NCBI GenBank assembly: GCA_946537585.1
Contig: CAMNFX010000104.1
Location: 1-5,209 of the forward strand
Reading direction: 5' to 3'
Source: an uncultured Lachnospiraceae bacterium
GTDB taxonomy: Bacteria > Bacillota > Clostridia > Lachnospirales > Lachnospiraceae
Length of the DNA stretch: 5,209 nt
Of the stretch, positions 1 to 5,209 are shown one piece after another (positions within the stretch are counted from its first letter, which is position 1; the number at the start of each line of letters is the position of its first letter). A model generated the notes under the pieces. The model was not told the origin of the DNA and made no database searches. It saw only the letters and a list, made by a program, of their open reading frames with translations. The translations under genes were made by a program, and so were the position numbers.

Positions 1-1292
1 GGCCTCACATAGTTGAGCGGGTTGACGTAGCCTCCGCTGATGCGGAGTCCGAAATGAAGGTGCGGTCCCGTGGAGTAGCCCGTGGATCCGACTGCGCCGA
101 TGTAGTCGCCGCGGCTCACCGAAGCGCCCTTGGAAACGCCGAGGGAGGAAAGGTGCATATAGACCGTATAAACGCCGCCGCCGTGACTGATCATGATATA
201 GTTTCCCGCGGACGCGGAATACTGCGAGATCACCACGGTGCCTCCTGCCGCTGCCACAACGGATGTGCCGGTGGATGCTCCGATATCAACGCCCTTATGA
301 TTGGTGGATGCGCCCTCCGTGGGGGACTCGCGGTCTCCGAAATGAGAGGTGATCCGGCTGCTTCCGGGACAGGGCCAGGTAAAGCTGATGTTGCCGACGG
401 TCATCGGTTCAAACTTCTTTCCCTCTGCCTCTGCCTTCTTCCGGGCCTCCTCCTCCTGACGGCGGATCTCGGCCTCGATCGCGGCTATGTTGTTCTCCTC
501 GGCACGGATCGCTGCCTGAATGCCGGCGATGTTCGCCTGCATCTCCGCAGCCTCGTTCTCCGCTGCTTTGATCTTTGCGTTATAGGATGCCAGCTCGTTC
601 GTTTTCTCCTGCTGGAGCTCGGTCACGGAGGCCTGCCGGTTTTCCATCTCGGCCTTTTCCTCCCCGAGAAGCTCCCGCTCGCTCAAAAGCTCCTCCTCGC
701 GGGCAGCTACCATTTCGCGGGCAGTCACATAATCCTCGAGTTTATTTCGGTCGTAAACGGATACATTTTCAATATATTCTGCCTGATTCAGCAGGTCCGA
801 AAAACTTCCGGCTCTGAAGAGGATATCCAGCAGGTTTTCATTGCCGTGCTCATACATGTACTTGATCCGAAGCTTCATGGAGGAGTACTGCCGTGCTTCC
901 TCCGCCTTCGCCTCTTCAAGCTCCGCTTCCGTAATGGTGATCTGCTGTTCGACCTCGCCGATCTCTCCCTGAAGGCGCCCGATCTCGCCTTCGATCTCCG
1001 CCAGCTCCTGATCAAGCTTTTCCACATAGGCCGCGGCATCGGCCTTGAGCTGGTTCAGCTCCCTGATCTTTGCATCGACCTTGTATTTCTGGTTCTGGAT
1101 CTCTTCGATCTTCTTCTTGTTGTCGCTGATCTTCTGCTTGGAGGCATCGATCTCTTCCTGCCCGGTCGCGGCATGTGCCGTGAGGGAGCCCGGCAGGGAT
1201 AATGCCAAAGGCACGCAGAACAGGACCGCTGCCAAGAGCGCTCCTGTGATACGTTTCCTGTTTCTGTATTCTTTTTTCCGAATAGTATGCAT
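1..1292 (-). CDS. Secreted coiled-coil M23 (LytM-type) peptidoglycan endopeptidase, 3' end cut by window edge
   Basis: Probable FtsEX-controlled cell-wall hydrolase acting outside the membrane; 430 codons are visible and the frame is still open at the left edge. Residues 1-41 form a signal peptide: basic start (RKKEYRNRKR), hydrophobic core, AHA before the likely cut at 41/42. Residues 45-292 are Glu/Lys/Ala/Gln-rich and read as long coiled coil, interrupted near 150-178 by LLDILFRAGSFSDLLNQ, a segment typical of PcsB/EnvC/CwlO-like proteins. The LytM domain spans about 305-430. It has NHKGVDIG (H332, D336), YMH (H380) and HLHF (H411, H413), so by family knowledge the zinc ligands and catalytic histidines are all present, unlike EnvC, whose domain is degenerate. 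The domain looks nearly complete at the edge (NPLNYVR), so few residues are probably missing. The start at 1292 is chosen because an in-frame TAA lies 27 bases upstream and it yields a full signal peptide; no clear Shine-Dalgarno precedes it. An internal TTG (codon 20) after AGGAG would lose the basic n-region. The cleaved bond and the FtsX interaction are inferred. Confidence 0.93.
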   Translation of the reverse strand, partial: MHTIRKKEYRNRKRITGALLAAVLFCVPLALSLPGSLTAHAATGQEEIDASKQKISDNKKKIEEIQNQKYKVDAKIRELNQLKADAAAYVEKLDQELAEIEGEIGRLQGEIGEVEQQITITEAELEEAKAEEARQYSSMKLRIKYMYEHGNENLLDILFRAGSFSDLLNQAEYIENVSVYDRNKLEDYVTAREMVAAREEELLSERELLGEEKAEMENRQASVTELQQEKTNELASYNAKIKAAENEAAEMQANIAGIQAAIRAEENNIAAIEAEIRRQEEEARKKAEAEGKKFEPMTVGNISFTWPCPGSSRITSHFGDRESPTEGASTNHKGVDIGASTGTSVVAAAGGTVVISQYSASAGNYIMISHGGGVYTVYMHLSSLGVSKGASVSRGDYIGAVGSTGYSTGPHLHFGLRISGGYVNPLNYVR

Positions 1293-1379
1293 GCTGTCGG
1301 TTAAAGCAATTTGCAGCTTTTAAGCACCGCCGTGATCCGGACGGTTTTCAGATGGCAAGTCTTATCTCGATCAAAGCAG

Positions 1380-1422
1380 GCGGACCGCCGGCGCAGACAG
1401 AACGCGCTGCGCTTTTGTCCGC
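1380..1422 (-). other. Two-tier hairpin in the ftsX / M23 peptidase gap
   Basis: Immediately after the ftsX stop, the minus strand reads GCGGAC, AAAA, GCGCAG, ten bases, CTGCGC, CGGCG, GTCCGC. This gives two perfect 6-bp GC-rich stems stacked around an internal loop. On the minus strand no T-run follows, so it is not a standard intrinsic terminator for the operon. On the plus strand the inner stem is followed by TTTT, so it could weakly stop antisense transcripts. A role in mRNA stability, processing or partial attenuation between ftsX and the hydrolase gene is inference. The rest of the 130-base gap (1293-1379) shows no convincing promoter. Confidence 0.5.
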
Positions 1423-2346
1423 TTATACCTTGAGATGCTTGCGGATCGTAAAGAAGGATACCACAAAGCCCATGCCCACGCCTAAGATCAGACCCGCCAG
1501 TGCCATCGCCGGATAGATCTCGCCGAACGGGATCAGCTGGGCTACCTCACGCAGCGCGCTTAAGGAGCCGGAACTGCTGACGCGCTCAGCAACATAAAGC
1601 TCCGCCCTGCTGTAGATCACACGGATCAGTATCAGGGGGATCAGCGTTCCGATGAGGCCGATGACCGTTCCCTCTACCACAAAGGGAGCACGGATCATAA
1701 AGTTCGTGGCACCGATCAGCTTCATGATCTCATTCTCACGCTTTCTGAAATGCGCTGCAAGGCTGATCGTATTGCTGATAAGGAAGACCGAGATCGCGAA
1801 CAGGATCATGATGATCGCTGCGGAAACCACATAGATGACGCGGTTTAAGCTGCGCAGGGCGGATACGACCGAATTGGCGTAATTGACTTCTCTGACCACA
1901 TCGAATCCGCGGATAAAGCGCACCTCCGCCTCCTGGTCTTCAATATTTTCAAGAAAGATCTCGTAGCTGTCGCTCTGGGCCAGAGGGTTGTCATCGGCAA
2001 ACGCCTCTGCCAGCTCCTCCGCGTGCTCGCCGAAGTAATCGTTTTTAAAGTTCTCCCAGGCCTCATCGGCGGACTTATAGACGATCTCCTTGACGCCCCC
2101 GTGCTCCTCCACGGCTTTGCGGAAGGCTTCCTTTTCCTCCATCGAGGCGGACTCATTGAAAAAGACCGTGATGCCGATGGTGGTCTCCGCCTGATATGCA
2201 ATATGCTGCACATTCGTCACGATCGAAAAGAACAGGCAGAACAGGAAGATGCACGCCGAGATCGTGGCAACGGAGGCCGCTGTAAAGAGCAGGTTTCTCC
2301 TGAGATTGGAGACGCCCTGCCTGAGGCAGTAAAGTACAGTACTCAT
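1423..2346 (-). CDS. ftsX: Cell division protein FtsX, membrane subunit of the FtsEX complex
   Basis: Integral membrane partner of FtsE that passes the ATPase cycle to peptidoglycan hydrolases outside the cell. The 307 residues match the usual Gram-positive FtsX length of about 300. Hydrophobic segments fall at about 21-44, 171-197, 222-245 and 277-300, giving the four-helix FtsX topology. The loop at about 45-170 is the extracellular domain that binds the hydrolase or its adaptor in studied species, and it carries the family-like stretch ADDNPLAQSDSYEIFL (117-132). The block RKRENEIMKLIGATNFMIR (201-219) between helices 2 and 3 is the FtsX hallmark. The ATG overlaps the ftsE stop by four bases (ATGA), and GGAGG lies nine bases upstream inside the ftsE coding region, so the two are probably translationally coupled, as expected for partners made in fixed ratio. 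The gene ends in TAA before a structured gap and the M23 hydrolase gene. No disruption is seen. Confidence 0.96.
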   Translation of the reverse strand: MSTVLYCLRQGVSNLRRNLLFTAASVATISACIFLFCLFFSIVTNVQHIAYQAETTIGITVFFNESASMEEKEAFRKAVEEHGGVKEIVYKSADEAWENFKNDYFGEHAEELAEAFADDNPLAQSDSYEIFLENIEDQEAEVRFIRGFDVVREVNYANSVVSALRSLNRVIYVVSAAIIMILFAISVFLISNTISLAAHFRKRENEIMKLIGATNFMIRAPFVVEGTVIGLIGTLIPLILIRVIYSRAELYVAERVSSSGSLSALREVAQLIPFGEIYPAMALAGLILGVGMGFVVSFFTIRKHLKV

Positions 2347-3293
2347 ACAGGTCCGCCTCCCTCTTCCTTCTTTTCATCAGAGCTTCCGAACCAGTCTTCC
2401 TCGTACTCGTCATCGAGCCATTCGTCATCCTCTTCCCAGGGAGCATCCGCTTCCGCTTCGTCTTCTCTCGATGGAATGGTCCCCTGCTTAAGCTGCCTTA
2501 ATCTTTCCGGCCCGGGCATAGCAGCGGCAGCCGCCGGTTCTGCGGGAGATTCCTCCCTTTCAGCAGGCTTTCTGCGCTCCTTCGGTCGGTAATCCGAGAA
2601 GAAGCTGCTGATGGGCCGGCGCTCCTCCGCGGACTCGCGGTCCTCGGAAATGGTTCCGCGGTCCAGTACGATCACCCTCTTCCCGACGGACTCCACGAGC
2701 TCGCGGGAATGCGTGATCACGACCACGGTCGTGCCCATCCGGTTGATGTCCAGGAGAAGGTTCATGATCTCCCGGCTGTTTTTCTCATCCAGGTTCCCGG
2801 TCGGTTCATCCGCAAGGATCACGGACGGGCGGTTGACCAAGGCCCTTGCGATCGCCACCCTCTGCTGTTCGCCTCCGGACAGCTGGAAGGGCATGTTTTT
2901 GTACTTCGCGGAAAGGCCCGTAAGCTTGAGCATCTCGGGAACATTTTCCCGGATCTCCCTTCTTGACGCGCCGATCACCCGCTGCGCAAAGGCAATATTT
3001 TCAAATACATTACGGTCATTTAAAAGGCGGAAATCCTGGAAGACAACGCCGAGGCTCCTGCGGTACTTCGGGATATCCCGCTGACGGATGCGGCTTAAAT
3101 TCCATCCGTTGACCTCGATTTCTCCCTCGGTGGGCTTCAGCTCACGGGTGATGAGCTTGATCAGCGTGGATTTGCCCGCACCGGACCGTCCCGTGAAGAA
3201 GACAAACTCTCCGTCCCGGATCCTTAAATTGATATTTTTGACCGCACGGCTTCCGGTATCGTAAGTCTTGCTGACATTCCTGAACTCTATCAT
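2343..3293 (-). CDS. ftsE: Cell division ATP-binding protein FtsE with a long acidic C-terminal tail
   Basis: Cytoplasmic ABC-type ATPase that drives FtsX. Residues 1-220 are a canonical nucleotide-binding domain: Walker A GRSGAGKS (35-42), Q-loop in VVFQDFRLL (Q86; FQDFRLL is characteristic of FtsE), signature LSGGEQQR (138-145), Walker B VILADEPTG (158-166, E163 as the likely catalytic base), D-loop NLD (167-169) and H-switch H195. FtsE proteins are usually about 220-230 residues; this one has 316. The extra part runs from about 222: a basic/proline stretch (RPKERRKPAEREESPAEP), an alanine run (254-258), then a strongly acidic, Trp-containing end (EEDDEWLDDEYEEDWF, 287-302) closing in EEGGGPV. 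It looks disordered and no domain is recognised. The start is fixed by MIEFRNVSKTY and by the TGATG junction with the upstream regulator; a weak AGGA lies ten bases upstream. The stop overlaps the ftsX start. The frame continues without break into the tail, so a frameshift artefact is unlikely. Confidence 0.96.
   Translation of the reverse strand: MIEFRNVSKTYDTGSRAVKNINLRIRDGEFVFFTGRSGAGKSTLIKLITRELKPTEGEIEVNGWNLSRIRQRDIPKYRRSLGVVFQDFRLLNDRNVFENIAFAQRVIGASRREIRENVPEMLKLTGLSAKYKNMPFQLSGGEQQRVAIARALVNRPSVILADEPTGNLDEKNSREIMNLLLDINRMGTTVVVITHSRELVESVGKRVIVLDRGTISEDRESAEERRPISSFFSDYRPKERRKPAEREESPAEPAAAAAMPGPERLRQLKQGTIPSREDEAEADAPWEEDDEWLDDEYEEDWFGSSDEKKEEGGGPV
2356..2360 (-). promoter_or_regulatory. 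Ribosome binding site of ftsX, inside ftsE
   Basis: GGAGG on the minus strand, nine bases before the ftsX ATG. It sits within the codons for the Gly-rich FtsE C-terminus (EEGGGPV), so the last residues of FtsE may be shaped by the need for this site. It supports the ftsX start at 2346. Confidence 0.75.
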
Positions 3294-4378
3294 CAGTATT
3301 CGATCCTGTCCATGTAGTCCATATACTTGACAACCATCAGCGCGATCTTGAAGGTGATCGCGTCATCGAACACCCGAAGATCGAGTCCCGTCGTCTTCTG
3401 CAGCTTATCAAGACGATATACCAGCGTGTTTCTGTGAATAAAGAGCTGGCGCGAGGTCTCGGAAACATTCAGGTTATTCTCGAAAAACTTGTTAATTGTA
3501 GCAAGTGTTTCGTCGTCAAACTCATCCATGGATCGATTTCCGAAAATCTCACTGATAAACATGCGGCAAAGATTGATCGGAAGCTGATAGATCAGACGTC
3601 CGATGCCTAAGTTGCTGTAGGCGACCACATCCGAATCCTCATAGAAGATCAGGCCGACATCATGGGCAAGCCTGGCTTCCTTGTAGGACTTGGAAACATC
3701 CTTGAGCTCGTCTACCACAGCGCCGTAGGAAACACGGCAGGAAATGCCTGCGCCCTTCAGGACACCGTAGATCTGGTCCGCCATGTCCTTAAGCTCTTCA
3801 TCATGCGGCGCGGTCCCCCGGACCTCGTGGACGACCACCTGGATGTCCTCGTCGATCCCGGTCACAAACTCGCCGGCCTGTCCTGCAAAGGTCTGGTGAA
3901 GGATCTCATTGACCGGGGTCTCCTGTCCCTTTGTTTCGACGATAAAGACGGCCCTCGGCTGCTTGAATTCAATATGCAGCTTCTTGGCACGATTGAAGAT
4001 ATCGATCTGAAGGAGGTTGTCGAGCAGCAGGTTTTTGATGAAGCTGTCCTTGTCCAGCTTTTCCTTATATGCCTGGACCAGGTTCTCCGTCTGCGTAACG
4101 ATCAGCTTCAGCGCCATGGCGGCATTGGGTGCTCCCTTATCCACCACTGCGACAAACGCGGTCTCCCCGTCATCGCTGATCCTGCCCAGCAGCAGATCTG
4201 CCGTCTCCTGCTCGGGGCTCTGGCTGTGTGCAAAGCTTCCGATGAGCTTATCGTCGATCGGAGCGGTCTCACCCCTCGAACCGATCAGCTTTCCCGAAGC
4301 ATCACAGACTGCCGCATTCACATTTGTGATGTCGGCGATCTCTGTCAGAGTGTTCTGAATGACCTGATTAGAAATCAT
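3293..4378 (-). CDS. CdaR/PucR-type transcriptional regulator with C-terminal helix-turn-helix
   Basis: Probable cytoplasmic DNA-binding regulator; its ligand and targets are unknown. Of 361 residues, about 1-110 form an N-terminal sensor resembling the sugar-diacid-recognition or GAF/PAS-like domains of this family (start ISNQVIQNTLTEIADITNVN, then VCDASGKLIGS), ending in a helical linker. About 135-255 resembles the degenerate GGDEF-like middle domain of CdaR/PucR proteins (VSYGAVVDELKDVSKSYKEA, 217-236). About 288-350 is the PucR-type HTH, with ETSRQLFIHRNTLVYRLDKL (307-326) as the DNA-recognition helices. The ATG has an excellent site, AAAGGAG five bases upstream, so the start is secure. 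It is the first gene of the minus-strand set, and its TGA shares a base with the ftsE ATG, implying co-transcription and translational coupling. It may regulate its own operon, but no target is shown here. A true carbohydrate-diacid role seems unlikely in this context, since no sugar-acid genes are nearby. Confidence 0.85.
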   Translation of the reverse strand: MISNQVIQNTLTEIADITNVNAAVCDASGKLIGSRGETAPIDDKLIGSFAHSQSPEQETADLLLGRISDDGETAFVAVVDKGAPNAAMALKLIVTQTENLVQAYKEKLDKDSFIKNLLLDNLLQIDIFNRAKKLHIEFKQPRAVFIVETKGQETPVNEILHQTFAGQAGEFVTGIDEDIQVVVHEVRGTAPHDEELKDMADQIYGVLKGAGISCRVSYGAVVDELKDVSKSYKEARLAHDVGLIFYEDSDVVAYSNLGIGRLIYQLPINLCRMFISEIFGNRSMDEFDDETLATINKFFENNLNVSETSRQLFIHRNTLVYRLDKLQKTTGLDLRVFDDAITFKIALMVVKYMDYMDRIEY

Positions 4379-4383
4379 TTTTT

Positions 4384-4390
4384 CTCCTTT
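4384..4390 (-). promoter_or_regulatory. Strong ribosome binding site of the regulator gene
   Basis: AAAGGAG on the minus strand, separated by five A residues from the ATG at 4378. This is the best Shine-Dalgarno match in the window and fixes the start of the first gene of the operon. Confidence 0.85.
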
Positions 4391-4492
4391 ACGGTCCTCT
4401 GATTATGAAAACAAAGTTGTTTGTAACTATTCAGCATAAATCCACTAATAATGTACGACAAATTTAGTCAAATTGCAATATCGATATGAAAT

Positions 4493-4498
4493 ATTATA
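4493..4498 (-). promoter_or_regulatory. Candidate -10 element for the regulator-ftsEX operon
   Basis: A perfect TATAAT on the minus strand, in an AT-rich stretch about 115 bases before the regulator ATG. At 16-18 base spacing no good -35 is seen (the stretch is mostly A), so the call rests on the -10 alone. It would give a leader of roughly 105 bases containing the dyads at 4411-4424 and 4461-4474. A TTGACT resembling a -35 lies nearer the gene (4468-4473) but lacks a good -10 at normal spacing. Confidence 0.35.
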
Positions 4499-4582
4499 CA
4501 AAAACTTAATGTTTTTTTTGTGCATGATTGAGAATGCTCGGGAATTTCACAAAAGATTAAGAATTTACGGCATGAAATCAGG

Positions 4583-4611
4583 TTCATTAATTCTCTGAAA
4601 AATGTTACTAT
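4583..4611 (+). promoter_or_regulatory. Candidate extended -10 promoter for the CBS-domain gene
   Basis: TTCATT (4583-4588), a 17-base spacer, then TACTAT (4606-4611) preceded by TG at 4603-4604, forming an extended -10 (TGTTACTAT). The -35 is weak, which is common for extended -10 promoters. Predicted transcription would start near 4618 and give a leader of about 60 bases. Confidence 0.4.
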
Positions 4612-4671
4612 AGAAACGAAGAAACAATACGAACGCTGTCCGGAGCCCAGTGTCCCGGGCAGGTCAAAACC

Positions 4672-4675
4672 GGAG
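4672..4675 (+). promoter_or_regulatory. Ribosome binding site of the CBS-domain gene
   Basis: GGAG five bases before the ATG at 4681. It supports that start over downstream ATG codons. Confidence 0.65.
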
Positions 4676-4680
4676 CACAT

Positions 4681-5118
4681 ATGAATGTTTTATTCTACCT
4701 GACCCCCAAGTGCGACTGTGCCTATCTCGAGGATCACGACACCTTGCGTCAGGCGTTGGAAAAGATGGAAGCACGGCGCTATTCCGTGATTCCGATCCTT
4801 GACAAGAAGGGCCGATATATCGGAACCATCACAGAAGGCGACCTGCTGTGGAGCATCAAGAACAAGTTCCATCTTGACTTAAGGGAAGCCGAGCGCATCC
4901 GCATCACGGAGATCGACCGCAGGCGCGATTACATGCCGATCTCGATCCGTTCCAACATGGAAGATCTGATCGAGCTTGCCCTCCGCCAGAATTTTGTCCC
5001 CGTATGTGATGACAATGACAGCTTTATCGGCCTTGTCACCCGCCAGGAGATCCTGAAATACTTCAAGGACAAGGTGGACGCCCTCGAAAAGGCATCTGAC
5101 ATCAACGCACAGGCTTAA
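4681..5118 (+). CDS. Stand-alone CBS-pair protein, possible nucleotide sensor (DarB/CbpB-like)
   Basis: A 145-residue soluble protein consisting almost only of two CBS domains, a fold that pairs to bind adenine nucleotides or related ligands. CBS1 covers about 5-62 (DTLRQALEKM, YSVIPILDKKGRYIGTITEGDLL) and CBS2 about 74-130 (SNMEDLIELALRQNFVPVCD, then SFIGLVTRQEILKYF). The C-terminal 15 residues look like a short tail. There is no signal peptide, membrane segment, catalytic domain or DNA-binding domain, so it probably acts by binding a partner. Size and layout, and the second-domain pattern (NFVPV, FIGLVTR, ILKYF), recall the c-di-AMP-binding proteins DarB/CbpB of Bacillus and Listeria. That comparison is from memory and is a hypothesis. 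It is transcribed divergently from the FtsEX set and appears monocistronic, ending just before a terminator. Start: ATG with GGAG five bases upstream. Confidence 0.88.
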   Translation: MNVLFYLTPKCDCAYLEDHDTLRQALEKMEARRYSVIPILDKKGRYIGTITEGDLLWSIKNKFHLDLREAERIRITEIDRRRDYMPISIRSNMEDLIELALRQNFVPVCDDNDSFIGLVTRQEILKYFKDKVDALEKASDINAQA

Positions 5119-5125
5119 CGCACAG

Positions 5126-5160
5126 ATCCCCCGCTTTGCGAAATGCAAGCGGGGGATTTT
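5126..5160 (+). terminator. Intrinsic terminator after the CBS-domain gene
   Basis: Seven bases after the TAA, the left arm ATCCCCCGCTTTGC (5126-5139) pairs with GCAAGCGGGGGAT (5145-5157) around the loop GAAAT, a 13-bp stem with one bulged T, followed by TTTT (5157-5160). The stem is strong and GC-rich; the T-run is short. On the minus strand no T-run follows, so it appears to act in one direction. Confidence 0.85.
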
Positions 5161-5209
5161 CCATGCTTATTCAGCTTTATGGCTCAGAAATATGCTTCGC
5201 AGGCAAACC
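5161..5209. other. Right edge, no feature called
   Basis: The 49 bases after the terminator contain no recognisable gene start, RNA or repeat. Minus-strand frames ending at TAA codons near 5167 or 5176 could be the 3' end of a convergent gene, but too little is present to judge. Confidence 0.4.

Larger units (their letters stand above)
4379..4680. other. AT-rich divergent intergenic region with dyad symmetries
   Basis: These 302 bases separate the leftward regulator-ftsEX set from the rightward CBS gene and should hold promoters for both. The middle is markedly AT-richer than the flanking genes. Dyads visible: ACAAA-GTTG-TTTGT at 4411-4424, AATTT-AGTC-AAATT at 4461-4474 and the perfect palindrome ATATCGATAT at 4478-4487. 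Near the CBS gene, CCGGAGC occurs twice (4640-4646 and 4670-4676; the second copy holds the ribosome site), and GCCC/GGGC (4645-4648, 4657-4660) could make a small hairpin. AT-rich DNA produces short dyads by chance, so an operator role is only a possibility. No riboswitch fold or small RNA is recognised. Confidence 0.6.

Noticed and set aside
54..1202. Long plus-strand open frame of 382 codons opposite the M23 peptidase gene
   Set aside because: The minus strand encodes a coherent signal peptide, coiled coil and LytM domain with all active-site residues. The plus frame gives a Leu/Asp-rich product with no recognisable domain and is the mirror of the repetitive Glu/Lys/Ala coding sequence.
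1391..1416. Possible plus-strand intrinsic terminator (GCGCAG/CTGCGC stem then TTTT)
   Set aside because: No plus-strand gene lies upstream to be terminated, and the T-run is only four bases. It is better described as part of the two-tier hairpin in the operon gap.
2023..2592. Plus-strand open frame of 189 codons opposite the ftsX/ftsE junction
   Set aside because: It covers real ftsX and ftsE coding sequence on the other strand. Its serine run is the reverse complement of the acidic FtsE tail codons, and no ribosome site or domain supports it.
3662..4402. Plus-strand open frame of 246 codons opposite the regulator gene
   Set aside because: The minus-strand regulator has clear HTH and middle-domain motifs and a strong ribosome site. 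The plus frame has no recognisable family.
4468..4680. Minus-strand open frame of 70 codons in the divergent intergenic region
   Set aside because: It covers the candidate promoters and leader of the CBS gene, has no recognisable motif, and its ATG has no Shine-Dalgarno visible within the neighbouring coding sequence.
5163..5209. Possible plus-strand gene start (ATG at 5163) at the right edge
   Set aside because: It begins three bases after the terminator T-run, has no proper ribosome site, and only 15 codons are visible.

Overview
The window looks like a chromosomal segment of a Gram-positive Clostridia member, most likely a Lachnospiraceae-type organism. This is inferred from protein style and gene order (a helix-turn-helix regulator, then ftsE, ftsX and an M23 peptidase, with a nearby two-CBS-domain protein beginning MNVLFYLTPK). 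The sequence alone cannot fix the genus.

Layout: about 4.4 kb on the minus strand is one tightly packed gene set. In order of transcription it holds a CdaR/PucR-type regulator (4378-3293), ftsE (3293-2343), ftsX (2346-1423) and a secreted coiled-coil M23 peptidase (1292 to the left edge, cut by the window). The regulator stop and ftsE start share one base (TGATG). The ftsE stop and ftsX start overlap by four bases (ATGA). A 130-base gap with a two-tier hairpin separates ftsX from the peptidase. A 302-base AT-rich divergent region (4379-4680) precedes a plus-strand gene for a CBS-pair protein (4681-5118), which is followed by a hairpin terminator. The last 50 bases hold nothing I can call.

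How it works together: FtsE (ATPase) and FtsX (four-helix membrane partner with an extracellular loop) form a type VII ABC mechanotransducer. In other bacteria this complex controls a coiled-coil peptidoglycan hydrolase or hydrolase activator outside the membrane. The M23 protein encoded next to it has the signal peptide, coiled coil and full set of zinc and catalytic residues expected of that output enzyme. The unusual points are the translationally coupled regulator, an acidic C-terminal tail of about 95 residues on FtsE, the structured gap before the hydrolase gene, and a possible nucleotide-sensing CBS protein read divergently. I found no mobile element, CRISPR array, tRNA or rRNA. I see no clearly new system; the core is a known cell-wall module with some uncommon additions.
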